Source: JAAYDI01 sp052034005
GTDB lineage: Bacteria > Planctomycetota > Planctomycetia > Pirellulales > Pirellulaceae
Assembly (NCBI GenBank): GCA_052034005.1
Contig: JBPOJB010000010.1
Coordinates: 1 to 64,000 of the forward strand
Reading direction: 5' to 3'
DNA: 64,000 bases
Shown: positions 26,476-35,188 of the stretch, one piece after another
How positions within the stretch are numbered: position 1 is the first letter of the stretch
Layout of the letters: every line of letters begins with the position of its first letter
Notes under the pieces: generated by a model
The model's database searches: none
What the model was told of the DNA's origin: nothing
Seen by the model: the letters and a program-made list of their open reading frames with translations, nothing else
Made by a program: the position numbers and the translations under genes

Positions 26476-27945
26476 TCAATCCAACGCCTGCAACAGTTCG
26501 CTGACCGTCGCCTTGGCATCGCCGAGCAGCAGGGTCGTGTTGGCTCGGGTGTACAGCGGGTTCTCGACGCCGGAGTAGCCCGGTCGATCGTCCAGGTTGC
26601 ACACCACGACCTGCCCGGCTTCGTGCACGGCCAGGATCGGCATGCCGGAGATGGGCGTGCCCTCGACCAGGATCGCGGCCGGATTGACCACGTCGCAGGC
26701 GCCGACGACCAGCGCCAGGTCGGTGGCCGAGAATTCGGCATTGATCTCCTTCAAGTCGAACAGCCAGTCAGGGTCCGCGTCGGCCTCGGCCAACAGCACG
26801 TGCATGTGCCCAGGCATGCGGCCGGCGATCGGGTGGATGGCGAACTTCACGTCTTTGCCCAGCTTGTGGAGCCGCTCGGCCAGCCGGACGACCTCGAACT
26901 GCGCGTGGGCCAGCGCCATCCCATAACCGGGGACGAAGATGACCTTCCGCGCGTTGCGGGCCGCCTCGACGGCCCGCGCCAGGGGCGTTTGGGGGGACGC
27001 TGCTGCAACTGGCGCGGCGGCGGAGGCTGTGGTGGTGGTGGCGGCCGCCGCAGCGGTGGCAAGCTCAGCTGGCGGCGGCGACGCGGCCTGGGCGATACTG
27101 CCCGGCGCAGCGGGCCGCTCGGGGCGGTGCTGCACGGTGCTGCCGATCAAGACGGCCCACAGGTTGCGGTTCATGGCCTGGCACATCGCGTGCGTCAGGA
27201 TGAGCCCGGACGCTGCGACCGTCGCTCCGCATGCAATGACCATCCGGTTCTGGACCACGATGCCGCAGAAGGCGGCCGCCACTCCGGACAGGGCGTTGAG
27301 CCACGAGATCATGACCGGCATGTCCGCGCCGCCGACACGGATGGCGGCCACGACGCCGAAGACAGAGGCAACCAGGAACAGGGTGACGGTCAGGGCAGCA
27401 GCGTGCTGACTGCGGCCTGCCAGCAGGAGGGCGGCCAGCGCGACCATGGCGGCGGCGACGGCGGCGAGCAGCGTGCTGTGTCGCGGCAGGTGCGTGGGCG
27501 CCTGCTTCAACACCGCGGCGAGTTTCCCGGAGGCCACCAGGCTGCCGCTGCACGTGACCGCGCCGACGACCAGGCCGAGCACCGCGGCGCCCGTCACGAT
27601 GCCGAACGCGGCCTGGGTCTGGTGTGCGAGTTCGACGGCCGACACGATCGCGGCCGCCAAGCCGCCGGCGCCGTTCTGAAAACCGACCAGAGCGGGTATC
27701 TGAGTCATGTTCGTGCGCTGCGACACGAACCAGCCGCCGGCGGCCCCGACCGCCAGCGCGGCCGCCACAACGACCATCCCGTGCAGCGGGTTCCGGCTCA
27801 CCGAAATCGCGATGGCGGCCAGGACCGCCAGGGCGACGCCGGCGCTTCCCGAGCGGGCCGCCCGCGGGTTGCGGAAGCGCGCGATCCCCACCAGGAAGAC
27901 CACCAGCACGAACAGGTCCACCAGGAGCAGCCAGTCCACCTTCAT
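26476..27945 (-). CDS. pntB: NAD(P) transhydrogenase subunit beta
   Basis: The 489-residue protein has about eight to nine N-terminal membrane helices (residues 1-265), an alanine-rich linker (about 280-320) and the NADP-binding domain III, with V-I-F-V-P-G-Y-G-M-A-L-A-H-A-Q, P-I-A-G-R-M-P-G-H-M-H-V-L-L-A-E-A and G-A-C-D-V-V-N-P-A-A. With the two alpha subunits it couples hydride transfer from NADH to NADP+ to proton entry and so supplies NADPH. It is the last gene of a three-gene operon, 3 bases after the preceding stop. Confidence 0.95.
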   Translation of the reverse strand: MKVDWLLLVDLFVLVVFLVGIARFRNPRAARSGSAGVALAVLAAIAISVSRNPLHGMVVVAAALAVGAAGGWFVSQRTNMTQIPALVGFQNGAGGLAAAIVSAVELAHQTQAAFGIVTGAAVLGLVVGAVTCSGSLVASGKLAAVLKQAPTHLPRHSTLLAAVAAAMVALAALLLAGRSQHAAALTVTLFLVASVFGVVAAIRVGGADMPVMISWLNALSGVAAAFCGIVVQNRMVIACGATVAASGLILTHAMCQAMNRNLWAVLIGSTVQHRPERPAAPGSIAQAASPPPAELATAAAAATTTTASAAAPVAAASPQTPLARAVEAARNARKVIFVPGYGMALAHAQFEVVRLAERLHKLGKDVKFAIHPIAGRMPGHMHVLLAEADADPDWLFDLKEINAEFSATDLALVVGACDVVNPAAILVEGTPISGMPILAVHEAGQVVVCNLDDRPGYSGVENPLYTRANTTLLLGDAKATVSELLQALD

Positions 27946-27948
27946 CGG

Positions 27949-28236
27949 CTAGTCTCGCGTTTTGAAAAACTTCAGCATCCGGTCCGTCACCGCGAATCCG
28001 CCCAGCATGTTGAACGCGCCCGCCGCGACGGCGATCGCCCCCAGCACTTGGGTCAAGCTGCTTGTCGCCTGCTCACCCGAAAACAACAACAGGCCTCCCA
28101 GGACCGTGATGCCGGACACGGCATTGGTCATCGACATCAAGGGGGTGTGCAGGCGTGGAGGGACCTTCAGGATCAGCCAGACGCCGACCAGGAACGTGAC
28201 CAGGAAGACCCCCAGGAGAATCAGGACATCGACCAT
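27949..28236 (-). CDS. pntAB: NAD(P) transhydrogenase small alpha subunit (membrane part)
   Basis: The 95-residue protein is the membrane portion that in E. coli is fused to the end of PntA. It has three hydrophobic helices and the motif V-P-P-R-L-H-T-P-L-M-S-M-T-N-A-V-S-G-I. Being separate, it shows the three-subunit architecture known from Rhodospirillum rubrum. It lies between the soluble alpha subunit (25 bases upstream) and pntB. Confidence 0.93.
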   Translation of the reverse strand: MVDVLILLGVFLVTFLVGVWLILKVPPRLHTPLMSMTNAVSGITVLGGLLLFSGEQATSSLTQVLGAIAVAAGAFNMLGGFAVTDRMLKFFKTRD

Positions 28237-28261
28237 CGTCGTCGCCTACCTTCCATCCAGG

Positions 28262-29437
28262 TTAAACCGCGGGTTGTCCGGACGACTGCATCGCGCGCAG
28301 CGCGCCGCGATGCAGGATCTGACCTTGATGCGTCACCAGCGTGTGCCGCACGATCTCGTCGTCCAGGTCGGGCTGGTCCAGCCCCTTGCGGAAGAGATGC
28401 TGTACGTAGTTGAACAGGTTATTGGCATACAGCCAGCTGGCATGCACCGGCATCGAGCCGGGGATGTTCCACTGGCCACACACGCGCACCTGGTGCTTGA
28501 CGCAATCGCGGCCACGCTCGGTGATCGCGCAATTGCCGCCCTGGTCGACCGACACGTCGACGATCACGGAGCCGGGCTTCATCTGGCGGACCATGTCGTC
28601 GGTCACCAGCACGGGCGCCACTTCGCCCGGCACGAGCGCGCTGAGGATCACGATATCCGCTGCGACCACGTGCGGTTGGATCGCGGTGAGTTCCTGCGCC
28701 AGCCATTCGGGGCTCAGCGCCCTGGTGTAACCCGCGGCGTCGATCGCCACGTCGGGGGGGACTTCGAATCCGACGATCTTGGCGCCCAGGCTGTCCGCCG
28801 CCTTGCGGGCATCGTCACGAATATCGACGGCCTGGACGGACCCGCCCAGCCGCTTGGCCGTGGCGATCGCCTGCAAGCCGACCACGCCGACGCCGACCAC
28901 CAGGACCTTGGCCGACTTGATGGTCCCGATCGCCGTGCCGATCGTCGGGATGAACTTGGGGAACAGGTTGGCCGCGATCAGCACGCTCTTGTAGCCGGTG
29001 ATCGTGCTCATGGAGGTCAGGGCATCCATGGGCTGGGCGCGGGACGTGCGCGGGACGCCGTCCATGGTCAGGGCGGTGATGCGGCGTCGCGCGAGCATGC
29101 GGACCATTTCATGGTTGTCCGGCGCGGCCGGGTGGAGGAAGGTGATCAGCATGGCGCCCTCGCGGATCAGCTCCGCCTCGTGGCGCTCCAGCGTCGTGTT
29201 GTAACACGGCTGTTTCACCTTGAGCACCAGATCGGCCTGGTTGAACACGCTCATCGCATCCGGCACGATCCGTGCGCCCGCCGCTTCGTACTGCTGGTCC
29301 GGCCAGAGCGCGCCCTGGCCGGCTTGCGATTGCACGACCACCTCGAACCCCATCCGCACGAGCTCCCGAACCGTCTCGGGAATGACGGCCACCCGGGCCT
29401 CGTGTTCCAGGATCTCCGTGGGGACGCCGATGATCAT
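28262..29437 (-). CDS. pntAA: NAD(P) transhydrogenase large alpha subunit (NAD-binding)
   Basis: The 391-residue soluble domain I starts M-I-I-G-V-P-T-E at ATG 29437 with GGGAG five bases upstream. It contains V-K-Q-P near residue 75, the substrate loop region T-M-D-G-V-P-R-T-S-R-A-Q-P-M-D-A-L-S-like (about 124-141), the dinucleotide motif V-V-G-V-G-V-V-G (about 180-187) and V-D-V-S-V-D-Q-G-G (about 293-301). It binds NAD(H). It is the first gene of the pnt operon. The open frame continues upstream to 30400 only as antisense of the AIM24 gene. Confidence 0.95.
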   Translation of the reverse strand: MIIGVPTEILEHEARVAVIPETVRELVRMGFEVVVQSQAGQGALWPDQQYEAAGARIVPDAMSVFNQADLVLKVKQPCYNTTLERHEAELIREGAMLITFLHPAAPDNHEMVRMLARRRITALTMDGVPRTSRAQPMDALTSMSTITGYKSVLIAANLFPKFIPTIGTAIGTIKSAKVLVVGVGVVGLQAIATAKRLGGSVQAVDIRDDARKAADSLGAKIVGFEVPPDVAIDAAGYTRALSPEWLAQELTAIQPHVVAADIVILSALVPGEVAPVLVTDDMVRQMKPGSVIVDVSVDQGGNCAITERGRDCVKHQVRVCGQWNIPGSMPVHASWLYANNLFNYVQHLFRKGLDQPDLDDEIVRHTLVTHQGQILHRGALRAMQSSGQPAV

Positions 29438-29620
29438 CTGCCTGCTCCCTGGCCTCGCTGGCCGATTGGTGACAATGACCGCCCGTGCGCGGCGGGTCGC
29501 GCCGCGTCGGTGGCGCCTCGCCACACGGGGCAGACCGTCACGCCGGACACTGATTTCCGGCCGATTATACGAGAACCCGCGCGGCTTGACGACTGGCTGT
29601 CTGGATCGGCCTGGACACGA

Positions 29621-29626
29621 TATAAT
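29621..29626 (+). promoter_or_regulatory. Possible -10 box for the AIM24 operon
   Basis: A perfect TATAAT lies 82 bases before the first AIM24 gene, in the 270-base divergent region with pntAA. No good -35 box is at the usual 17-base spacing; a TTGACG is about 29 bases upstream. The call is weak. Confidence 0.25.
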
Positions 29627-29707
29627 CTCGTCGTTCGAGGTCGGCCCGGGGGGGACGCCTCGGTGCGGGCGGACCCTGTTCGAGGTGACGCGACTCAGGA
29701 ATGAACC

Positions 29708-30364
29708 ATGAAGTTCGACATCAGTGGAAACCCTGCGTATGGCGATCTGACCGTTGCCTTGGCAGCCGGCGAGTCGATCTGGTGTGAAGGCGGGGCGATG
29801 AGCCGGATGAGCAGCCACCTGGAGCTCAAGACGCGGCTGGTCGGCGGCCTGGTCAAATCGGCCGTGCGGCGCCTGGTGGGTGGCGAATCGCTGTTGATCT
29901 CCGAGTACACGGCGCCGCGCATGGCCTTTGTGGCCCTGGCACCCCGGTGGCCGGGCAGCGTCGTGCATCGCCCGATGACCGGCGACCGGTTCTACCTGAC
30001 GGCCGGTTCGTTCCTGGCCTGCAGTCCGGGCATGCGATTGGAGACCCGGTTCGGCGGGCTGCGCGCGTTCTTTTCGGGCAAAGGCGCTTTCCTGGTGGAA
30101 GTCTCCGGGCACGGGGATCTGTTTTTCAACTCGTTTGGTGGCATCGTGGAGCGGGAGGTTCAGGGCGAATTGGTGGTCGATACCGGCCACGTCGTGGCCT
30201 GGGAACCGTCGCTCTCCTACACGATTGGCGGCATGGGCGGACTGAAGCAGACGTTGCTTTCCGGCGAAGGGTTGGTGATGCGATTCCACGGGCAGGGCCG
30301 CATCTACCTGCAGACGCGGCACCTGCCGGCGTTGGCCGGGTGGCTGGGGCCGTACCTGCTGTGA
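29708..30364 (+). CDS. AIM24-family protein 1
   Basis: The 218-residue protein belongs to the AIM24 (PF01987) beta-helix family: an N-terminal L-A-A-G-E-S-I-W-C-E-G-G-A-M strand pair, a G-E-S-L-L-I-S segment and the closing G-E-G-L-V-M-R-F-H-G-Q-G-R-I-Y-L-Q-T-R. The family name comes from a yeast mitochondrial protein; its bacterial function is unknown. It starts three paralogues in a row on one strand, 48 bases before the second. No signal peptide is visible. Confidence 0.88.
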   Translation: MKFDISGNPAYGDLTVALAAGESIWCEGGAMSRMSSHLELKTRLVGGLVKSAVRRLVGGESLLISEYTAPRMAFVALAPRWPGSVVHRPMTGDRFYLTAGSFLACSPGMRLETRFGGLRAFFSGKGAFLVEVSGHGDLFFNSFGGIVEREVQGELVVDTGHVVAWEPSLSYTIGGMGGLKQTLLSGEGLVMRFHGQGRIYLQTRHLPALAGWLGPYLL

Positions 30365-30411
30365 GTGGCATCGGCGCGCCGGACTCGGCGGAGGAACCAA
30401 GAGGACGCGGG

Positions 30412-31101
30412 ATGAAGATCGAGATACTGGGTGGCGGAGCGTTCGAATCGGCCCTGGTGCATTTGGAGCCGGGCGAGCGATTCGTCTCGGAATCGGGGGC
30501 TCTGTACCGCGCGTCCTCGAACATCGACGTGGACGTGACGACCTCCAGTGGCGGCGCGGGTGGGCTGCTCAGCGGCGTGAAGCGCCTCTTGGCCAAAGAG
30601 CATTTCTTCTTCTCCACCTACGAGACCAACGATGGGCGGCCGGGCGAGGTCGGGCTGGCACCCACGCACCAAGGCGAGCTGTTGATCATCGATGTCGCGC
30701 CGCCCACGCACTGGCTGTGTGCGGGCGGAAGCTACCTCGGGTCGAGCGCGGGGCTCAAAGTCGACACGCAATTCCAGGGCTTCAAAGGGTTCGTGACCGG
30801 CGAAAGCCTCGTATTCCTGGACGTCTCGGGCAGCGGCCAGTTGCTGGTCAACGCCTTCGGCCGGCTCGTCGAATCCGAGGTGGAGGACACACTGACCGTC
30901 GATACGGGACACCTGGTGGCCTTCGAGAACACGCTCCAATACACGATTTCCAAAGCCGGCAGTTCCTGGATCCATTCCCTGCTCGGCGGCGAAGGCCTCG
31001 TCATGAAGTTCACCGGCCGAGGCCGGGTCGTGACGCAGTCGCACAACCCGCGCGGATTCGGGACTGCGCTCGGCAAACTCCTCCCTCCTCGCAAGTCCTA
31101 G
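30412..31101 (+). CDS. AIM24-family protein 2
   Basis: The 229-residue paralogue of its neighbours opens M-K-I-E-I-L-G-G-G-A-F-E-S and has E-S-G-A-L-Y (compare E-G-G-A-M in copy 1), G-L-L-S-G-V-K-R-L-L-A-K-E-H-F-F-F-S and G-E-G-L-V-M-K-F-T-G-R-G-R-V-V-T-Q-S. AGAGGA precedes ATG 30412. The open frame reaches upstream through copy 1 in another frame and that part was discarded. Its conserved glycine pattern is complete, so it looks functional. Confidence 0.88.
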   Translation: MKIEILGGGAFESALVHLEPGERFVSESGALYRASSNIDVDVTTSSGGAGGLLSGVKRLLAKEHFFFSTYETNDGRPGEVGLAPTHQGELLIIDVAPPTHWLCAGGSYLGSSAGLKVDTQFQGFKGFVTGESLVFLDVSGSGQLLVNAFGRLVESEVEDTLTVDTGHLVAFENTLQYTISKAGSSWIHSLLGGEGLVMKFTGRGRVVTQSHNPRGFGTALGKLLPPRKS

Positions 31102-31109
31102 CTGAAACC

Positions 31110-31781
31110 ATGCAATACCAGATCTTCTGCGAACCAACCTACAGCGCCATCGAGATCAGCCTGCAGGCCGGCGAACGCGTCGTCGCCGATTCGGGCGCCA
31201 TGGCCTGGATGTCTCCAAACATCCAGACCGAGACCATGATGCGGGGCGGAGTGCTGGCCGGCGTGAAACGCAAACTGCTCGCCGGCGAAAGCTTCTTCCA
31301 GAACGTGTATCGCCCGGAAGGAGGTCCGGGAACCGTGACCCTCGCGCCGGGCTGCGCGGGGCACATCTGTGTTCACGAATTGGTGCAGAGCGATCTGCTG
31401 TTGGAAAAAGGCGCCTACCTGGCGTCCAGCGAGGGGGTTGCGTGCGACACCAAGTGGGATGGACTCCGCGGACTGCTCAACGAGGGGATGTTCGTGCTGC
31501 GCGCTACCGGGACCGGGACCCTGTTCTTCCACGCCTACGGGGATGTCGCGCCGGTGGACGTCCACGGCGAGTATGTGGTGGACAACGGGTACGCCGTGGC
31601 CTGGGAGCCGACGCTGACCTATCGGCTCACCCGCGGACGCCGCATCCGCTCCTTCCTCTTCTCCGACCAGTTCCTGCTGCGTTTCTCCGGTCGCGGCCGG
31701 ATCTGGGTGCAGTCCCGCAGCCCCCGGTCACTGGCCAACTGGGTCCATCCGTTCCGGCCGGTCAAGCGGGACAGCGATTGA
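31110..31781 (+). CDS. AIM24-family protein 3
   Basis: The 223-residue third paralogue (M-Q-Y-Q-I-F-C-E-P) has A-D-S-G-A-M-A-W-M, G-V-L-A-G-V-K-R-K-L-L-A-G-E-S-F-F and L-L-R-F-S-G-R-G-R-I-W-V-Q-S-R-S. This N terminus resembles the stand-alone bacterial TIGR00266 type most. It begins 8 bases after the stop of copy 2, so the three form one transcription unit. The three may build a hetero-oligomer, but that is inference. Confidence 0.88.
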   Translation: MQYQIFCEPTYSAIEISLQAGERVVADSGAMAWMSPNIQTETMMRGGVLAGVKRKLLAGESFFQNVYRPEGGPGTVTLAPGCAGHICVHELVQSDLLLEKGAYLASSEGVACDTKWDGLRGLLNEGMFVLRATGTGTLFFHAYGDVAPVDVHGEYVVDNGYAVAWEPTLTYRLTRGRRIRSFLFSDQFLLRFSGRGRIWVQSRSPRSLANWVHPFRPVKRDSD

Positions 31782-31918
31782 GCATATTCGGCCCTTTCCG
31801 GTCGGGATGCCGCACGGGACCAGCCGGAGCGCCGGAATTCGGCAAGATTTCGCCCGGTGGTGCAACCTTTCCGGTGCGTCGGCATTGTCACCTCAGGGTG
31901 GCCGTTTCTGAACCGTGA

Positions 31919-32605
31919 GTGAGCGTTTCCTTGGGAGCGTGGCCCGCCGTGAATGCCGTGGAACTCGACTTGGCCGTCGGTTGGTCGCCCGCGGAGCCGG
32001 CGAGCGGTCGTTGCCGCACAGCGGAGCACATGCTGGTCGCGCGTGCGCGAACCGACCCCGAGGCGTTTGGCCGCCTGTTCGAAGTCTACTATCCGCGCGT
32101 GCTCGGATTCGCCTTCCGGTGCACGGGTGACCGGGCGGCGGCCGAGGACCTGACATCGGCGACTTTTTTCAAGGCCTTGCGCGCCATCCATCGCTATGAC
32201 CCGCGGGCCAACTTCAGCGCCTGGCTCTACCGGATCGCGACCAACGAGATCCGCATGCACTGGCGTTCGCAAGGGCGGCAACGCGCCCTGCGGAGGGATG
32301 TAGCGGACCAGAGGGACGGCGCGGGCGTGTATTTCCAGAGTTCCCCGCTCGAGACCGAGGAGTCCATCCGGGAACGCATGCGGCTGTTTGCCCGTCTGCA
32401 CGAGGCGGTGGCCCTGTTGCCGGAGCGCCATCGGACGGCCATCATGCTGCGTTACTTCGAAGGCCTGTCCTACGACATGGTCGCAGAGGTGTTGAATCGG
32501 AGGGTCGGGACCGTGAAGTCTTGGGTCCATCGCGGCATCGGTCGTCTGCGGCGGGTTCTTGAGCGGGATGCGATGTTCTGCGAGCTGCGGAGCCTGGAGC
32601 CATGA
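31919..32605 (+). CDS. ECF-type RNA polymerase sigma factor
   Basis: The 228-residue protein has region 2 (about 48-115: F-G-R-L-F-E-V-Y-Y-P-R-V-L-G-F-A and A-E-D-L-T-S-A-T-F-F-K-A-L) and region 4 (about 160-215: L-P-E-R-H-R-T-A-I-M-L-R-Y-F-E-G-L-S-Y). The GTG at 31919 is one of several possible starts; ATG 38 codons further in is also possible. Its stop overlaps the start of the next gene (ATGA), the usual layout of a sigma factor and its membrane regulator. Confidence 0.88.
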   Translation: MSVSLGAWPAVNAVELDLAVGWSPAEPASGRCRTAEHMLVARARTDPEAFGRLFEVYYPRVLGFAFRCTGDRAAAEDLTSATFFKALRAIHRYDPRANFSAWLYRIATNEIRMHWRSQGRQRALRRDVADQRDGAGVYFQSSPLETEESIRERMRLFARLHEAVALLPERHRTAIMLRYFEGLSYDMVAEVLNRRVGTVKSWVHRGIGRLRRVLERDAMFCELRSLEP

Positions 32606-33096
32606 ACGATCGCGATGTTGAATTGCTGCTGGCCGCCGTGCCTCGGCCGAGAGTCGCGCCCGGTGCGCATCGGTCGGCTTTGAAGGCCGAGTTGCTCGAG
32701 TTGGCGGCCCGGCGCCGTGTGCGGGCGGCGGCCCGCGGGCGTCGTTGGGCGACCGCCGCATGTTGCACACTGCTGCTGGCCGCGTGCGGCTGGGCCGCGC
32801 AACGGGCCTATTGGAGGTGCTTCGTCGTCGAGCAGGGTCAGGAAGAAGTCCAGGTGATGCCGGACGGGAGTGTCTACACAACATCGACTGTCGTGGGTGT
32901 CACCACGAATGACCCGACCATAACGCAGCAGGATGTGGACCAGCAATGGCGGGCGATGAAGCTCGCCATCAGCCGGGGAGACTACGTGCTGTTGGATGTG
33001 ACGCGGACTGCTTCCGACGAAGCCAGTTACTGTTACCAGATCCTGCTTGAGGATGGCGCGTCGGTTTCCTTCTGTACGCAGCATCCCCTGCCGTGA
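32602..33096 (+). CDS. Small membrane protein, probable regulator of the adjacent sigma factor
   Basis: The 164-residue protein has an N-terminal cytoplasmic, arginine-rich part (1-47), one hydrophobic helix (about 49-66) and an extracytoplasmic tail with several cysteines. Its start overlaps the sigma stop by 4 bases, so they are translationally coupled. Position and topology suggest an anti-sigma factor, but no RseA or zinc-anti-sigma (HxxxCxxC) motif is present, so the role is inferred from context. Confidence 0.6.
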   Translation: MNDRDVELLLAAVPRPRVAPGAHRSALKAELLELAARRRVRAAARGRRWATAACCTLLLAACGWAAQRAYWRCFVVEQGQEEVQVMPDGSVYTTSTVVGVTTNDPTITQQDVDQQWRAMKLAISRGDYVLLDVTRTASDEASYCYQILLEDGASVSFCTQHPLP

Positions 33097-33227
33097 ACCG
33101 CCACATGACCATGGACGGCCGGCTGCCGCCTTGTGGCCAGGCGCGCGTCGCCCGGTGCGAGGCGACTGGGCCGGTCACTTGTCCCGTTTCGTTTCCGCCT
33201 CTGGACCCCTGACGACGAAAGGCTTGA

Positions 33228-34574
33228 ATGATGACACTGCGAAACGACGGCATCCGCGCGACGGCCCGTGTTGCCACGCATCTGCCTGGGATGGCGACGC
33301 GGATCGTACTGAGCTGCCATGTGCTGTTGGCGGCGTTCCTCTCTGCACAGCTACTGCCGGCCGGCGCGTTGGCAGAGGAGCCGCAGGGAGGGAGCCCGGC
33401 CGTGGTCTTCGACGACGAGCCGGCCGCGCATGGGCTTTATGACCAGATGATCCGAGTCCTGCAAGAGGCGGAATCGTTCTCCTGCGAGAGCGCGTATCGA
33501 TGGGAATCGCAGGGGCGGGAACTGGGCCGTACCACCTACCGGCTGTGGATGAAGAAGCCCGGCTATGCCCGGTTGGAAGCGTTCCACAATGGGAAACCGA
33601 CCGGGACGCTGGTCGGCGACGGCGAGCAGTTCTGGATCTTCTGGTCGGGCCCGCGTCCGACCTTCGGTGCGGAGAGCGCCGAGGAATACCAGAAGACCAG
33701 GACCAAGGTCTACATGCGCGAACGGGGGCCGGCCAGCCGCCTCTCTCTCGCTCACATGGCGCAGCGGTTTGGCAATATGTCGATGCTCATCCTGCAACCG
33801 AGCATCTTCCACGGCAACCTGGGCTCGCTGGAGGTGCACCTGGACGGGGTCCGCCGGACGGGCACGGAGGAGGTGGGCGGCGAGCGCTGCGACGTGATTG
33901 AGGTGAGCTACATGAAGGGCCAGCGCAGCAAGTACTATTGGCTCGCGCAGCGCGACCACTTGCCCCGCAAGTTGCGAGAGGTGGTGCGGGTGGCCGTCGG
34001 AGATATTGTGACTGACGAACTGTGGACCGATGTCACGCTCAACGGCGAGATTCCAGCCGACAAGTTCGCCTGGACGCCGCCTGCCGATTGGAGCGAGTGG
34101 CAGATGCCGTCACTCGAGCAGGGCCTGCTCAAGTCCGGCACGCAAGCGCCGCCATTCGACTTGCTGGGCTCGGACGGCCGGCGGATCAAGCTGACGGACT
34201 ATCGCGGCCAGGTGGTCTGGCTGGTGTTCTGGCGGCTCGGCTGCCCACCGTGCCGCGTGGAGTTCCCGGTGCTGGAGCAACTGCACCAGAAGTACGCGGG
34301 CAAGGGACTCGTCGTGCTCGGGTTCAATTGCGCCGATGAGAAGTCGATCGCCGATCAGTTCATGGCCGACTGTTCGGCGACCTTCCCCAACGTCCTGGAC
34401 TCGTCCGAGGAAGCCTGTAAAATCTGCTTTGAGCACTATCAGAAACCGGGCATGTCGGCCGTGCCGCTGAACTACCTCATCGGCGCGGACGGCCGTGTCA
34501 TTCGCGCCTGGTACGGATACGAGAAGGATGACCCGGCGGTCCGGCAAGCATTGGAATCGCTGGGGTTCAAATGA
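33228..34574 (+). CDS. Exported LolA-like/TlpA thioredoxin fusion
   Basis: The 448-residue protein has a signal peptide (about 23-49, ending A-L-A-E). A LolA/DUF2092-like beta region (about 70-285) includes F-S-C-E-S-A-Y-R and D-V-I-E-V-S-Y. A TlpA/AhpC-TSA thioredoxin domain (about 300-448) carries the redox motif W-R-L-G-C-P-P-C-R-V-E-F-P. The partner domain may bind a lipid or lipoprotein, while the thioredoxin domain reduces or isomerises disulfides outside the cytoplasm. The combination recurs in planctomycetes. mogA follows 12 bases later. Either of the two adjacent ATGs may be the start. Confidence 0.8.
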   Translation: MMTLRNDGIRATARVATHLPGMATRIVLSCHVLLAAFLSAQLLPAGALAEEPQGGSPAVVFDDEPAAHGLYDQMIRVLQEAESFSCESAYRWESQGRELGRTTYRLWMKKPGYARLEAFHNGKPTGTLVGDGEQFWIFWSGPRPTFGAESAEEYQKTRTKVYMRERGPASRLSLAHMAQRFGNMSMLILQPSIFHGNLGSLEVHLDGVRRTGTEEVGGERCDVIEVSYMKGQRSKYYWLAQRDHLPRKLREVVRVAVGDIVTDELWTDVTLNGEIPADKFAWTPPADWSEWQMPSLEQGLLKSGTQAPPFDLLGSDGRRIKLTDYRGQVVWLVFWRLGCPPCRVEFPVLEQLHQKYAGKGLVVLGFNCADEKSIADQFMADCSATFPNVLDSSEEACKICFEHYQKPGMSAVPLNYLIGADGRVIRAWYGYEKDDPAVRQALESLGFK

Positions 34575-34586
34575 GAGGCTGCGCCC

Positions 34587-35129
34587 ATGCCCCACTCGGA
34601 CACCGCCCGCATCGGGATCCTGACGGTCTCGGATCGTGCAAGTCGGGGAGAGTATGTCGATCGGGGTGGTCCGGCGATCCACCAGTACCTGCACGAGGTG
34701 CTCAGCTCGCCGTGGGATGCCGTGTCACGCGTGGTCTCCGATGAACTGGATCAGGTGCGCCAAGCGCTGGAGGAACTGGCGGATCGCGATGGATGCTGCC
34801 TGGTCATCACCACGGGTGGCACCGGCCCGGCGCCACGCGATGTCACCCCGGAAGCCACCGAACAAGTCTGCCAGAAGATGATGCCCGGCTTCGGCGAGCT
34901 GATGCGGCAGGTTTCCCTGCAGAAGGTGCCGACCGCCATCCTCTCGCGGCAGACAGCCGGCATTCGTGATCGCTGCCTGATCATCAATCTGCCGGGCCAG
35001 CCGCGCGCCATCACCGAATGCCTGGACGCCGTGTTCCCCGCCGTCCCGTACTGCATCGATTTGATCGGCGGCCCGTTCCTGACCACGCGGGAACCGCGGC
35101 TGGTCGCCTATCGACCGAAGGTGGGTTAG
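34587..35129 (+). CDS. mogA: Molybdopterin adenylyltransferase
   Basis: The 180-residue protein is a complete MogA/MoaB-type enzyme: I-G-I-L-T-V-S-D-R-A-S-R-G at the start, T-T-G-G-T-G-P-A-P-R-D-V-T-P-E-A-T (about 76-92) binding molybdopterin, and I-I-N-L-P-G-Q-P. It adenylates molybdopterin before molybdenum insertion. The closest form is MogA (180-195 residues, S-D-R-A-S-x-G-x-Y-x-D). It may be cotranscribed with the TlpA gene. No other cofactor gene is in the window. Confidence 0.9.
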   Translation: MPHSDTARIGILTVSDRASRGEYVDRGGPAIHQYLHEVLSSPWDAVSRVVSDELDQVRQALEELADRDGCCLVITTGGTGPAPRDVTPEATEQVCQKMMPGFGELMRQVSLQKVPTAILSRQTAGIRDRCLIINLPGQPRAITECLDAVFPAVPYCIDLIGGPFLTTREPRLVAYRPKVG

Positions 35130-35188
35130 GTCGCCGGGATGGGTGCGCGGATCTCCCGGCTGGAAGCTCGTCCCAACGGGCGCTTGTT

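Noticed and set aside
26278..29704. Long plus-strand open frames (711 and 580 codons) over the pnt genes
   Set aside because: They are shadows of the unmistakable transhydrogenase genes.
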